Assembly (NCBI GenBank): GCA_963831645.1
Contig: CAWHQZ010000006.1
Coordinates: forward strand, 248,001-312,000
Length of the DNA stretch: 64,000 nucleotides
DNA from: CAWHQZ01 sp963831645
Lineage (GTDB): Bacteria > Pseudomonadota > Alphaproteobacteria > Rhizobiales > Aestuariivirgaceae
Direction: 5' to 3'
The first letter of the stretch is position 1; each line of letters starts with the position of its first letter. Shown here piece by piece: positions 44,435-55,093 of this stretch. The translations under genes were made by a program, and so were the position numbers. The notes under the pieces are model-generated. The model worked only from the letters and a program-made list of their open reading frames with translations. It did no database searches and was not told where the DNA came from.

Positions 44435-47400
44435 ATGCCCAAACGCAGCGACATCGATACCGTCCTGATCATCGGGGCCGGGCCGATCATCATCGGCCAG
44501 GCATGCGAGTTCGACTACTCCGGCACGCAGGCGGTTAGAGCGCTGAAGAACGAGGGCTATCGCATCGTTCTGGTAAACTCGAACCCGGCCACCATCATGA
44601 CCGATCCCGAGCTCGCTCACGCGACCTACATCGAGCCGGTAACCCCTGAAATCGTCGCCAAGATCATCGAGAAAGAACGCCTGGCCAGGCCTCATGACAA
44701 GCTGGTGCTGTTGCCGACCATGGGCGGCCAAACCGCCCTCAATACGGCTCTCAGCCTCAACAAGTCAGGGGTGCTCGCCAAATGGGACGTGGAGATGATC
44801 GGCGCTACCGCGCCGGTGATCGACAAGGCCGAGGACCGCGAGCTCTTTCGCGAGGCAATGCAGAGAATCGGGCTGGCAACGCCTCGCTCGGTGCTGGCCC
44901 ATGATCTTGCGCAGGCCCTGGGAGCGCTCGACCACGTCGGCCTGCCGGCCATCATCCGTCCCTCGTTTACACTTGGTGGCACCGGAGGAGGCATCGCCTA
45001 CAACCGCGAGGAGTATCTCGACGCGGTCGAACGCGGACTCGACGCATCACCGACGCATGAAGTGCTGATCGAGGAATCCGTGCTCGGCTGGAAGGAATTC
45101 GAGATGGAGGTCGTTCGCGACAAGGACGACAACTGCATCATCGTATGCTCCATCGAAAACATCGATCCGATGGGCATTCACACCGGCGATTCGATCACTG
45201 TCGCGCCGGCCCTTACCCTCACCGACAAGGAGTTCCAGATCATGCGCAACGCGGCGATCGCCGTATTGCGCGAGATCGGCGTCGAGACCGGCGGCTCGAA
45301 CGTCCAGTTCGCCGTGAACCCGGCCGATGGCCGTCTGGTGGTCATCGAGATGAACCCCCGCGTATCCCGCTCTTCGGCGCTTGCCTCCAAAGCCACCGGA
45401 TTTCCCATCGCCAAGGTCGCCGCCCGGCTGGCCGTCGGCTACACGCTCGCTGAGCTGGCCAACGACATCACGGGCGGTATCACTCCAGCGGCTTTCGAGC
45501 CGACCATCGACTACGTGGTCACCAAAATCCCGCGCTTCGCTTTCGAGAAGTTCCCCGACGCGGAACCGCTTCTCACCACCGCCATGAAATCGGTCGGTGA
45601 GGTCATGGCGATCGGCCGCACGTTCCAGGAAAGCCTGCAGAAAGCGCTGCGGGGGCTGGAAACAGGCCTGACGGGCCTCAATGAAGTCGCGATCGCCGGG
45701 CCGCCCGGAACAAACGACGACGGCAATGCCGTGCTCGCAGCCCTCGGCGCACCGACCCCGGACCGCATCCTGAAGGTGGCGCAGGCTCTCCGCCTCGGGA
45801 CATCGGCTGAGACCATCCACGAAGCCTGCGCCTATGATCCCTGGTTCATCGCGCAGATCGCCGGCATCGTCGCAACCGAAGACAGAGTCCGCCGCCACGG
45901 CTTGCCCGACGACCGGTCCAACCTTCACGCCCTGAAGGCCATGGGCTTCTCTGATGCACGGCTGGCCGAGCTCGCCGGAACAGATGAGCACCAGGTGCGC
46001 AACCTGCGGCACAGGCTCGGCGTGCATCCTGTATTCAAGCGCATCGACACTTGCGCGGCTGAATTCACTTCACCGACGGCCTACATGTATTCGACCTATG
46101 AAACCGCCATCGGCTCCGACGGCGGCAATGAGGCAAAGCCGACCGATCGCAACAAGATCATCATCCTCGGCGGAGGTCCGAACCGGATCGGACAGGGCAT
46201 CGAATTCGACTATTGCTGTTGCCATGCCTGCTTCGCGTTGCACGAGGCCGGCTATGAGTCGATCATGGTGAACTGCAATCCCGAGACGGTGTCGACCGAC
46301 TATGACACCTCGGACCGGCTGTATTTCGAGCCGCTGACGACCGAAGACGTGCTTGAAATCATCCGCACTGAACAGGAGGCGGGTCAACTGCGGGGCGTCA
46401 TCGTCCAGTTCGGCGGACAAACTCCCCTCAAGCTCGCCGTACCCCTGGCCGAGCAGGGCGTACCGATCCTCGGCACCACGCCGGATGCCATCGACCTTGC
46501 CGAGGATCGCGATCGTTTCGTTCGGCTTCTGAAGAAGCTGAAGCTTCGCCAGCCCGCCAACGGTATCGCCAGATCCGTGGCCCAGGCGCACAAGATCGTC
46601 GAGCGCATCGGCTTGCCGGTGATGATCCGGCCTTCCTATGTGCTGGGCGGGCGCGGCATGGAAATCGTCCACGACCTTCCCCAGCTGCAACGCTATATCG
46701 TTGAAGCAGTAAAAGTGTCTGGCCGCAGTCCGGTTCTCATCGACAGTTATCTTTCCGACGCCATCGAAGTCGATGTCGATGCCCTGGCCGACGGCACGGA
46801 CGTGTTTGTCGCCGGTGTCATGGAGCACATCGAGGAGGCAGGCATCCACTCCGGCGATTCGGCCTGTGCCCTGCCGCCCCACTCGCTCGGACCATCGACG
46901 ATCGCCGAGCTCGAGCGCCAGACCCGAAGACTGGCCCGCGCTCTCAAGGTGGTCGGTTTGATGAATGTGCAGTTCGCTATCCAGAACGGCCATATCTATG
47001 TTCTGGAAGTCAATCCGCGGGCATCGCGCACTGTCCCGTTCGTGGCCAAGGTCATCGGCGAGCCGATCGCCAAGCTGGCGGCTCGCGTCATGGCCGGTGA
47101 GACGCTCGCCCGCATGCACCTCGAGTCGCGCAGGCTGGAACATGTCGAAGTCAAGGAGGCGGTGTTTCCGTTCAACCGCTTCCCCGGCGTGGATACGCTG
47201 CTCGGGCCGGAGATGCGCTCTACCGGCGAGGTCATGGGCCTCGACCGCGACTTCGCGGTGGCCTTTGCCAAGAGCCAGCTCGGAGCCGGCAACCGGATGC
47301 CGCTCGAGGGGACGGCCTTCATTTCCGTGCGCGACGGCGACAAGCCGAAGATCGTCGCGGCGGTGAAGGAGCTTGCTGCCCTCGGGTTCAGCGTGATGGC

Positions 47401-47704
47401 GACGGGTGGAACCCAGCGCTACCTCGCCCAGCACGGGGTTGGATGCGAAAAGGTCAACAAGGTCCTGGAAGGGCGTCCGCACATCGTCGACGCGATGAAA
47501 AACGGCAGTGTGCAGATCGTGTTCAACACCACCGACGGGCAGAACGCCATAGCAGACTCGAAATCGCTGCGCCGCGCTGCTCTGATGGCCCGGGTTCCCT
47601 ACTACACGACCGTCTCGGGATGCCTTGCCGCCACCCGAGCCATCGCGGCTTTGAAGGCGGAAGCCCTCGATGTCAAACCCCTGCAAGCTTATTGTAGCGG
47701 CTAG
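44435..47704 (+). CDS. carB: Carbamoyl-phosphate synthase large subunit
   Basis: This 1089-aa protein is full length. It has two homologous halves, each with a pre-ATP-grasp fold (VLIIGAGPIIIGQACEFDYS and IIILGGGPNRIGQGIEFDYC) and an ATP-grasp domain (IIRPSFTLGGTGGGIAYNRE and MIRPSYVLGGRGMEIVHDLP) with DEMNPR-like metal sites (VIEMNPRVSRSSALASKATG, VLEVNPRASRTVPFVAKVIG). The C-terminal MGS-like domain for allosteric control is present (AALGFSVMATGGTQRYLAQH). It makes carbamoyl phosphate with CarA. Uninterrupted. Immediately downstream is an IS/intron mosaic. Confidence 0.98.
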   Translation: MPKRSDIDTVLIIGAGPIIIGQACEFDYSGTQAVRALKNEGYRIVLVNSNPATIMTDPELAHATYIEPVTPEIVAKIIEKERLARPHDKLVLLPTMGGQTALNTALSLNKSGVLAKWDVEMIGATAPVIDKAEDRELFREAMQRIGLATPRSVLAHDLAQALGALDHVGLPAIIRPSFTLGGTGGGIAYNREEYLDAVERGLDASPTHEVLIEESVLGWKEFEMEVVRDKDDNCIIVCSIENIDPMGIHTGDSITVAPALTLTDKEFQIMRNAAIAVLREIGVETGGSNVQFAVNPADGRLVVIEMNPRVSRSSALASKATGFPIAKVAARLAVGYTLAELANDITGGITPAAFEPTIDYVVTKIPRFAFEKFPDAEPLLTTAMKSVGEVMAIGRTFQESLQKALRGLETGLTGLNEVAIAGPPGTNDDGNAVLAALGAPTPDRILKVAQALRLGTSAETIHEACAYDPWFIAQIAGIVATEDRVRRHGLPDDRSNLHALKAMGFSDARLAELAGTDEHQVRNLRHRLGVHPVFKRIDTCAAEFTSPTAYMYSTYETAIGSDGGNEAKPTDRNKIIILGGGPNRIGQGIEFDYCCCHACFALHEAGYESIMVNCNPETVSTDYDTSDRLYFEPLTTEDVLEIIRTEQEAGQLRGVIVQFGGQTPLKLAVPLAEQGVPILGTTPDAIDLAEDRDRFVRLLKKLKLRQPANGIARSVAQAHKIVERIGLPVMIRPSYVLGGRGMEIVHDLPQLQRYIVEAVKVSGRSPVLIDSYLSDAIEVDVDALADGTDVFVAGVMEHIEEAGIHSGDSACALPPHSLGPSTIAELERQTRRLARALKVVGLMNVQFAIQNGHIYVLEVNPRASRTVPFVAKVIGEPIAKLAARVMAGETLARMHLESRRLEHVEVKEAVFPFNRFPGVDTLLGPEMRSTGEVMGLDRDFAVAFAKSQLGAGNRMPLEGTAFISVRDGDKPKIVAAVKELAALGFSVMATGGTQRYLAQHGVGCEKVNKVLEGRPHIVDAMKNGSVQIVFNTTDGQNAIADSKSLRRAALMARVPYYTTVSGCLAATRAIAALKAEALDVKPLQAYCSG

Positions 47705-47737
47705 ACGTCGCAAGTATTTGATCCTGCGTATGTCGAT

Positions 47738-47782
47738 AGCACACGATATGACCGGTTCTTGCAGCACACGATCTGTCCGGTT
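47738..47782. repeat. Tandem 20-bp repeats at the end of the IS remnant
   Basis: AGCACACGATATGACCGGTT (47738-47757) and AGCACACGATCTGTCCGGTT (47763-47782) are 25 bases apart and differ at two positions. They lie between the carB stop and the transposase start, as expected for the transposase-binding end of an ISNCY/IS1202-type element. Confidence 0.65.
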
Positions 47783-47811
47783 TTTGAATCGCTCCAGACG
47801 AGGGGGCGAGG

Positions 47812-48299
47812 ATGCGACGGACAGAGTTGCTGCAAAGACTGAGGCGGATGAAATTCGAGACGGTAAAGGGGCGCTGGGCGGGCGGGTCGATCCCCGCGGA
47901 CGCGGGGACAGGCGGAGGCGGGCGATATCCTGGGGGTGAGCGAGCGGACCTTCCGGCGCTGGTATCAGCGCCATGAGAAAGAAGGCCTCGAGGGGCTGAA
48001 CGATCGACGTCTGGGCAAACCGTCGCCCAAGCGCGTCCCGGAGGGGTGGGCACAGCGGGTGGAACAACTCTATCGCGAGCGCCACCAGGACTTCACCGCC
48101 AAGCACTTCCATGAGCATCTGGTGAGGGACTACGGCTTTGCCGGGAGCTACACGTGGACGAAGAACTTCCTGCAGCAGCGCCGACTGCTGCTGGTGGTGG
48201 TGGTGGTGGTGGAGCGCAAAGGGGCCCAGCGCAAGAAGCGGCCGCGCCGGCCGCTGCCGGGAATGCCTGCTACCTGAGACGGCTCGCGCCATGCCTGGC
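47812..48299 (+). pseudogene. IS1202/ISNCY-type transposase, N-terminal remnant
   Basis: From ATG 47812 (with GAGGGGGCGAGG upstream), MRRTELLQRLRRMKF is followed by a frameshift into GQAEAGDILGVSERTFRRWY, then EGLEGLNDRRLGKPSPKRVP and FTAKHFHEHLVRDYGFAGSY. These match the N-terminal DNA-binding part of ISNCY/IS1202-type transposases. A (GTG) run at about 48188-48212 gives LLLVVVVVVERK. After LPGMPAT comes an in-frame stop, then DGSRHAWLA, where the group II intron begins. The catalytic DDE domain is not present. Confidence 0.7.
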
Positions 48300-48785
48300 T
48301 GGCCCGTGCCCGGGCTCCGGACGGGTGCAAGTCCCACCCGGCAACCGCTCCAGCCGGAAGCAACCGGAGCAGTCATGGAGGTGACGAAATGGCTGAAGCC
48401 TTCGGTTAGCGGGTCACGAATTGGTGACCGCGCGAGTGTGCAGGCCGCAACGCGAGTGAACGCCGAGCAAGCCTCGAAAAGGACGATGTGCAGGCCGACC
48501 CGACGACCCTTTCGGGGAAGGCTGATACGGCTGGGTGAGATGAGCGAAGAGTACGCCCAGCCGCTGCACCGGGGTAGTGGCGGCAGCATGTACACAAGGA
48601 AAGCGCACGCAACACGGGAAGCCCCAAGGCGTGGTCAGGGATGACCAACCGGACGCCCGCGAGGGACAGGCCGGGCGCCGTGGGGTGGCGGAGAGGTTCG
48701 TAGTACCGCTGAAGCCGGGTAACGCCGGTGGAGGGAAGGGACCTCAGTTCAAGACAGACGCAGGACGTGGTGAGGGACCTGGAGA

Positions 48786-50120
48786 TTGGGCAACCTATCA
48801 ACTCCGAAGAGTGTTCAGAAACTGCAGACGGCGTTGCACGCGAAAGCGAAGGCAGAAGCCGGCTATCGCTTCTACGCCCTGTACGACAAGATCAGCCGCG
48901 AGGACATCCTGGCGCATGCCTATGCCCAGTGCCGCTCCAACAAGGGCGCACCGGGAGTGGACGGTCAGGACTTCGCGGACATCGAGGCGTACGGGGTGCG
49001 AGCGGTGGCTCGGCGAACTGGCGCTTGCGCTCAGGCAGGAGACTTACCGACCGGACCCAATCAGACGAGTGTTCATACCGAAGGCCAACGGCAAACTCAG
49101 GCCGCTGGGCATCTCAACCTTGCGGGATCGGGTCTGCATGACAGCAGCGATGCTGGTGCTGGAACCGATCTTCGAAGCCGACCTTCCACCGGAGCAATAC
49201 GCCTACCGTCCCGGGCGAAACGCCCAACAGGCGGTGGTCGAGGTGGAGGAGCTGCTGTTCCGTGGCCATCCGGAAGTCGTGGACGCCGACCTCGCGGACT
49301 ACTTCGGGAGCATTCCCCATGCCGAGCTGTTGAAGTCGGTAGCGCGCCGGATCGTTGATCGGCGCGTGCTGCATCTGATCAAGATGTGGCTGGAATGCCC
49401 CGTGGAAGAAACCGACGATCGAGGACGGAAGACACGCACGACCGAGGCGCGGGACAAGCGGCGCGGCATCCCGCAGGGCTCACCCATCTCACCATTGCTG
49501 GCGAATCTGTACATGCGCCGGTTCGTGCTGGGATGGAAGAAGCTCGGGCTGGAGCGAAGCCTCGGCACTCGCATCGTGACCTACGCCGACGATCTCGTGA
49601 TCCTGTGCAGGAAGGGGCAACGCCGAAGAGGCCTTGCAACGACTGCGCGAGATCATGGGCAAGCTGAAGCTCACGGTGAACGAGGAGAAGACACGCATCT
49701 GCAAGGTGCCGGAAGGGGAGTTCGACTTCCTGGGCTACACGTTCGGGCGGATGTATTCAGCGAGAACCGGCCAGGCACGCCTGGGGCTACCGGCCATCAA
49801 AGAAGAGCATCAAGCGCATGGTCGAGAAAGTCCACGCGCTGACCGACCGATCGGGGACTTGGCAAGAGACCACAAAGCTGGTGGGCAAGTTGAACCGCAC
49901 GCTGCGCGGATGGGCGAACTACTTCCAGGTAGGCACCGTCAGCAAAGCGTATCGGGCGCTCGACAACTACACAGCTGTGCGGTTGCGCCGGTGGTTGCGC
50001 TCCAAGCACAAGGTCAGGCGACGCAAGGGCGGGACCTATCCACTCTCGCACCTCTACGGGCACTTCGGGCTCGTACGCCTGAGCCGGCTTGGGCACGACG
50101 TGTCGTGGGTGAAGGCGTGA
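48786..50120 (+). pseudogene. Group II intron reverse transcriptase/maturase, broken by three insertions
   Basis: Four frames join into one protein of about 440 aa. Segment 1: ALYDKISREDILAHAYAQCR and NKGAPGVDGQDF (RT0/RT1). Segment 2: RRVFIPKANGKLRPLGISTL, DLADYFGSIPHAELLKSV, GIPQGSPISPLLANLYM and the catalytic TYADDLVILCR. Segment 3: EFDFLGYTFGR. Segment 4: the maturase domain KLNRTLRGWANYFQVGTVSK to the stop at 50120. Extra bases near 49001, in a G-run near 49617 and in a G-run near 49785 break it. RT motifs are present but no full-length protein would be made as sequenced. Confidence 0.85.
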
Positions 50121-50132
50121 AGTCTTGTCCGA

Positions 50133-50165
50133 GAGCCGGATGCGGGAGATCTGCATGTCCGGTTC
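50133..50165 (+). ncRNA. Group II intron domain V
   Basis: GAGCCGGATGCGGGAG pairs with CTGCATGTCCGGTTC to form the 33-34-nt hairpin with the AGC catalytic triad near its base, the most conserved part of group II introns. It lies 12 bases after the maturase stop, followed by a domain VI-like stem to 50252. Confidence 0.85.
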
Positions 50166-50275
50166 GATGAGCGGGGTGTGGAAACGGAGCCACGGTCGAA
50201 CCAGTGAGGCACCGCCAGACGAAAGGGGCGGAAACAGATATGTTCGACCTACAGCCACCGCGCCACACCTCAACT

Positions 50276-50326
50276 CTACCTCTTGCAGCCGAACGCCGAG
50301 GGCGGCAAGACGGCTCGTGACCCGAA
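50276..50326. repeat. Short segment shared with the repeats at 53834 and 55050
   Basis: TTGCAGCCGAACGCCGAGGG followed by CGGCAAGACGGCTCGTGACC resembles GCTGCAGCCGAGCGCCGAGG and the following bases in both copies of the 117-119 bp repeat downstream, with a 7-base insertion. It adjoins the 3' end of the intron. The stretch 50327-50522 contains nothing else I can assign. Confidence 0.5.
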
Positions 50327-50522
50327 GCCGTCATTCGGGAAGTCTTGCTTCAGTGAGAACCCTCAGGACACGATCCAGGTCGCATAGCTCAATCGCCACT
50401 ATATATTGTCTGACACTTTCTTGACTATTTCCGGGTGCAAGACTTCTCCTCGGGACGGTGCCATCGAACGCTTGGCTTCGCGCTATTCCCGAGCGTAGTG
50501 TGGCGTGCGGGGAAACCTGCTG

Positions 50523-52702
50523 ATGAGTCAGCCCTTGCCATCGCGAAGCGGCCTGATGGAAATACCGACTTGGCGTGGCGCGCCTGCCGCTCGACCGGTG
50601 GTCAGCGCCTTGTTGGTCGCGGCCGCCTACTATGCCGGGGGGCTCGCGGGGATTCTGCTCGGGTTTCCCCCTTCCGGCATCGCCGCCATCTGGCCGGCCA
50701 CCGCGATTCTGCTGGCGGCGCTGCTGCTGACGGAGCCGCGCCAATGGTGGCTGTATCTGCTCGCCGTCGTTCCAGCCCACCTGCATGTCGTCGCAACCTT
50801 CCAGAGGCCGGAGGTGCCGTTGGTAGTGATGCTCTGCCAGGTCGCCGGCAATCAGGTCCAGGCTGTTCTGGCGGCCTTCGCCGTTCGCGCTGCGATCGGG
50901 GCACCGCCACGCTTCGATGGCTTCCGGAACATGGCGTCCTACATCCTTCTTGCCGCCGTCGCTGCGACAGTCGTGGCCTGCGTGTTGGCGGTCTCGCTCT
51001 TTCTACTCACCGGCTGGACCACGAACTTCTGGTTCGCCTTGCGACAGCGCGTCCTTGCCAATGTGTTTCCCATCACGACGATCCCGCCTCTGATTCTCCT
51101 GTCACTCGCCGGACAAGTGCTTGGTGACCGGCAGGCGCGTGGGCGCGACTACGCGGAGCTTGGTGTGCTCATGATCGGGCTGCTTGCGGTGGGCATCCCG
51201 GCGTTCGGCTGGACGTCTCTGGAGGCGGCGACCGCACCGACGCTGCTGCTGGCACCGCTGCCGTTCCTGCTCTGGGCAGCGGTCCGTTTCGGGGTAGGTG
51301 GTGTTAGTCTTTCGCTTCTGGTCCTTGCGGGCATATCCCTCTCCTCTGCGTATGTCGGGCGCGGGCCTTTCGCGGGCCTGTCGCCAGCCGAAAATGTGCG
51401 TTCACTGCAGATTTTTCTCGCTAGCGGTCTCGATTCCACTCATGTTGCTGGCCGCGGAGGTCCAGGAGCGGCGGCAGACCGAGCGGAGGTTGAAGCAAAG
51501 CGAGGAACGGATGTCACTGGCAGCCACCGCCGCGGAGATCGGATTTTGGCAGTTTGACAACTTCTCTGATCGCTTTTGGGCGACCGAAAACTGCCTCTCG
51601 ATGTTCGGTTTATCCCGCCACTCGTCGCTCACGCCCGAAACGCTCATTGACGCCGCTTATCCAGAGGACCGTCAGGCTGCCGAGGCAGCAATGAGCAAGG
51701 TCAGCCATGACAGCCAACCTGCGCTCAGCGAGTTCCGCGTAACTTTGCCTGACGGCCAAACACGCTGGATACTTGCCAAACGCCATACCCGTTACGACGA
51801 CAAGGGGAAGGCGATCGGAGCAAGCGGGGTCTTTGCGGACATTACCGCACGCAAGCACGCCGAAGAGGCGTTGCGGGAAACCCAGACAGAACTCGCCCGC
51901 GTCGCGCGCCTGACGACGATGGGCGAGATGGCCGCGTCCATTGCTCACGAGATCAGGCAGCCGTTGGCGGCGATCGTTACGCACAGCGGCGCGGGTCTGC
52001 GTTGGCTGAAGAACAAGGTCCCCGATCTCGACGAAGTGCGGCTCGCCCTGCAGAACATCGTCAGCGAGGGCCATCGCGCTGATGCAGTGATCAATAATAT
52101 CCGCGCGATGTTCAGGAACGAGTCCACACCGCGGGTGCTGGTCGATGTCAATGAGCTCATTCGGCAGGTCCTCACACTCACCATGCACAAGGTAGGTTCG
52201 AGCAATATCGGGCTCGCAACGAACTTCGCCACGAGGTCGGCGCCGTGGGTGCGGGCCGACCCGGTTCAATTGCAGCAGGTTGTTCTGAATCTTGATCATG
52301 AACGCAGTGGAAGCCATGAGCTCGTCTGCCGACCGGGCCCGTGAGCTGCGGTTGAGAACCGAGATCGATCCTGACGACACCGTGCTGATCACGATTGCGG
52401 ATACGGGCCCCGGCATCGATCCGAAGGTCGCCGACAGCATCTTCAAGCCATTCTTCACAACGAAACCCGGGGGCATGGGGATGGGATTGTCGATTTGCAA
52501 ATCGATCGTCGAGGCCCATGAAGGTCGGCTGACGGCGACACCAGGCGATCGTGGCGGGACAGTATTCCAGATATTCTTGCCGCATGCGGACACGAACTCC
52601 GAGAAGAAGCTGACAGCGGTGCTTCATTCGCAGAAGCGGTCCAGTCGGTCGCCGACTGACGCCACGACAACTTCCGATTCTGGCACAAGCGGACATCGAT
52701 AG
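50523..52702 (+). pseudogene. MASE1-PAS histidine kinase, broken by two 1-base insertions
   Basis: Three frames form one kinase of about 725 aa. Frame 1 (ATG 50523): MASE1 membrane domain with about eight helices, e.g. GLAGILLGFPPSGIAAIWPA. An extra G near 51425 shifts the frame. Frame 2: a PAS/PAC unit (MSLAATAAEIGFWQFDNFSD, WILAKRHTRYDDKGKAIGAS) and the HisKA box MGEMAASIAHEIRQPLAAIV with the phospho-His. An extra G near 52297 shifts it again. Frame 3: HATPase with IADTGPGIDPKVADSIFKPF and GMGMGLSICKSIVEAHEGRL. Inserting elements left it unexpressed as a full protein; no response regulator is adjacent. Confidence 0.85.
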
Positions 52703-52955
52703 AAAGCGGCCATGTCGCTTGCAGCTATGACAGCTGTGTCTTAGCCATCTTCTCCGACAGTAGCGCCATCTCGGTGTGGTCGTGACCGGGACCGAGCATT
52801 TGCTGCGCTGCCGCCCACATCTCCCGACATGGATTGCTTCCCCCGGCTCAAGGCCGGGGTCGCAACGACGGACAAACTCTATCCCCGGATTTGTGCTAGG
52901 TCGGCCATGCATTGGCCGCGCATAAGCTCGGTCGCTGATCGCTGGGAAAACTGCC

Positions 52956-53417
52956 ATGCCCAAGATCGACATCTCCGCCGTGCCGCAACGCAAAGGCTCG
53001 GGCTATCCGCCGCCATTCGACGCACCCTGTGCCGAACGCGTGCGGCAGCGGCTGGGCAACGCCGGCGGGCTCACTGATTTCGGGGTCAATCTCATGCGCC
53101 TGCCGCCGGGCAATTGGTCGAGCCAGCGCCACTGGCATTCGGCCGAAGACGAATTCGTCTATGTGCTCGAGGGCGAACTGACGCTGATCGAAGATGGCGG
53201 CGAGACGGTGCTGCGCGCCGGCGATTGCACGGCCTTTCCGAAAGGCTCCGGCAATGGCCATCACATGATCAACAAATCGGGCGCGATGGCGGTTTATCTT
53301 GAAGTCGGCACGCGCTCGCCCGCCGACGTTACCATCTGCTCCGACATCGACATGATGAGCTCCAACGCCGACGGCCGGTTCGTGCACAAGGATGGCACGC
53401 CCTATCCCGAACCCTAG
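52956..53417 (+). CDS. Cupin-domain protein
   Basis: This 153-aa protein has the conserved cupin motif 1 QRHWHSAEDEFVYVLEGE (metal-binding His, His, Glu) and motif 2 GDCTAFPKGSGNGHHMINKS with the last His. A single small beta-barrel, likely metal-binding; could be an isomerase, dioxygenase or a ligand sensor. It is intact and followed by its own terminator at 53442. Confidence 0.88.
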   Translation: MPKIDISAVPQRKGSGYPPPFDAPCAERVRQRLGNAGGLTDFGVNLMRLPPGNWSSQRHWHSAEDEFVYVLEGELTLIEDGGETVLRAGDCTAFPKGSGNGHHMINKSGAMAVYLEVGTRSPADVTICSDIDMMSSNADGRFVHKDGTPYPEP

Positions 53418-53441
53418 ATCTAGCAACTGCGTAGAAGTCTC

Positions 53442-53473
53442 GAGGGAGCTCTTCGGTGCTCCCTCAATTTTTG
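53442..53473 (+). terminator. Rho-independent terminator after the cupin gene
   Basis: GAGGGAGC (53442-53449) and GCTCCCTC (53458-53465) form a perfect 8-bp stem with an 8-base loop containing TTCG, followed by AATTTTT. It lies 24 bases after the cupin stop. Confidence 0.9.
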
Positions 53474-53524
53474 TGTCGTGTCCGGAATAGCCAAGGTCGA
53501 GAACATGATCGCCGGTATGCGGTC

Positions 53525-53679
53525 TCAGTGGGCAGCTGTGGCGGTTAGGCAAGGCTTGGGTCAGCGGGACCCGCCAAATCACAGAGGCGAGGCGCCGAAT
53601 GACCGCCGGTGTGGGGTATCAGTGGGCAGCTGTGGCGGTTAGGCAAGGCGTGGGTCAGTGGGACCCGCCAAATCACAGA
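53525..53679. repeat. Two 61-bp direct repeats with a 94-bp period
   Basis: Copies at 53525-53585 and 53619-53679 read TCAGTGGGCAGCTGTGGCGG through GGGACCCGCCAAATCACAGA and differ at only two positions. Each contains GGGTC-N5-GACCC. High identity suggests a recent duplication. The flanking 53474-54049 has no gene. Confidence 0.85.
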
Positions 53680-53833
53680 CGCGCCTGTTGGTTCTGAGGG
53701 ATTGAGAGCGGCGATTGATGGTCTGCCGAAAGCGAAGTCCTAGAGACCGAATCCACCCTTGAGGGGGGTTCGCAGGGTGTCGGCAGCAAAAAACGGCTAA
53801 GCATGGCCCTTTGCGTCAAATATCGATTACTGT

Positions 53834-53952
53834 CCACGTCGCTGCAGCCGAGCGCCGAGGGCGGCTCGCGGGACCCCAAAGCTAATCCCAGGAAACTCGA
53901 TCAGCGGCTGCCATTGGAGTGGGTGCGCAGTCCAATGCAGGGTTGCGACCAC
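53834..53952. repeat. Long direct repeat, left copy (119 bp)
   Basis: Runs from CCACGTCGCTGCAGCCGAGC to GGTTGCGACCAC; matches 55050-55166 in direct orientation with only small differences. A 14-bp identity (TGGCCCTTTGCGTC) also precedes both copies. Together they enclose the epoxide hydrolase fragment. Probably IS-end or recombination remnants. Confidence 0.85.
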
Positions 53953-54049
53953 TTCGCCAACACACGCAGGGATTGCTCAACCGTCGCTATGCTCCGGAAG
54001 CAGACGCCCGGCGTATTACGCTACGTCACAACAGCGGACCTCTAATCCA

Positions 54050-55093
54050 CTACTTGCGTAGCGACTTGAAACCCGCGCGCAGCTCTTCCACGAAGAGCTT
54101 CGGCTGTTCCCACGCCGCAAAGTGCCCGCCCTTGGGGACCTTGTTGTAGTAGATGAGATTGGGATAGGCCCGCTCTGCCCAACTGCGCGGAACTGCATCG
54201 ATCTCGTCAGGAAAGATGCTGACCGCTACCGGAATGGATACGCCCTTCGGTTCGAAGAAGGACAACTTGCTTTCCCAATACAGACGGGCCGCGGAAATCC
54301 CAGTGTTCGTCAACCAGAAGAGGGTGATGTTGTCGAGCACATCGTCTCGCGTAAGGCCCTCGTCGTGTCCGTCGAAGACGCGTGCGATCAGCTCGTAACT
54401 GGCCAAGTCGTGGTCGATTATCCAGGCTGCGAGGCCGACGGGTGAATCCGCAATTCCGTATAGCGTTTGCGGGCGGGTCCCCATCTGGAGTGCGTAAGCC
54501 ACGTCAGTCGCCCAAAACACCTTCAGCTTCTCGTATCTGTCTCTTTCCTCGTCGGAGAGCCCAGATGGCGCCGGGCCGCCGGACACGGCCGCCTTGAAGA
54601 CATCCGATGGAACAGCACCTGGCTGGTTGGTATGAATGCCGATCAATTCCGGAGGGGCTTGGACCCCCATCTGGTCGACGACGAGCGCACCCCAATCTCC
54701 GCCTTGCGCCGCGAACTTCGTGTATCCCAGGCGCTTCATCAGCACAGTCCAGGCACGTGCGATACGCATGGGCTCCCACCCACCCGTGGTCGGCTTGCCG
54801 GAAAAGCCGTAGCCCGGCATCGACGGAATCACCACGTGGAAAGCGTCCGACGCCGTGCCGCCATGCGCCGTGGGATTGGTGAGCGGCTCGATGATCTTCA
54901 TTTGCTCGAAGATCGAGCCGGGCCATCCGTGCGTGACGATGAGCGGCAGGGCATTCTCATGCTTGGAGCGCACATGAATGAAATGAATGTCCAGCCCATC
55001 GATCTCGGTGATGTGGCCCTTTGCGTCGAGGAGAGGCGAAGATAACCGGCCACGTCGTTGCAGCCGAGCGCCGAGGGCGGCTCGCGACCCCAA
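54050..55093 (-). pseudogene. Epoxide hydrolase, N-terminally truncated
   Basis: The alpha/beta-hydrolase core is intact: LPLIVTHGWPGSIFEQMKII (oxyanion HGWPG), SMPGYGFSGKPTTGGWEP, FAAQGGDWGALVVDQMG (nucleophile Asp in GGDWG), and PKGGHFAAWEQPKLFVEELR with the catalytic His. The usual EHN domain of about 80-100 residues is missing; before GHITEIDGLDIHF the frame runs into the right-hand direct repeat (55050-55166), so the promoter and start are lost. The family opens epoxides to diols. Stop codon at 54050 is natural. Confidence 0.8.

Larger units (their letters stand above)
48306..50252 (+). mobile_element. Group II intron (bacterial), ends approximate
   Basis: The 5' end is placed at GTGCCCGGGC (48306), followed by the conserved GACGGGTGCAAGTCCC. 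A reverse transcriptase frame lies in domain IV (48786-50120), and domain V follows it at 50133-50165, with the 3' end placed at CGACCTAC (50252). Total length about 1.95 kb is usual. It lies directly behind the ISNCY-type remnant, suggesting insertion into that element; sequence after 50252 does not continue the transposase. Confidence 0.75.

Noticed and set aside
46070..48595. An 841-aa minus-strand open frame across carB and the IS remnant
   Set aside because: Antisense to carB, which has complete ATP-grasp motifs; the frame spans unrelated elements.
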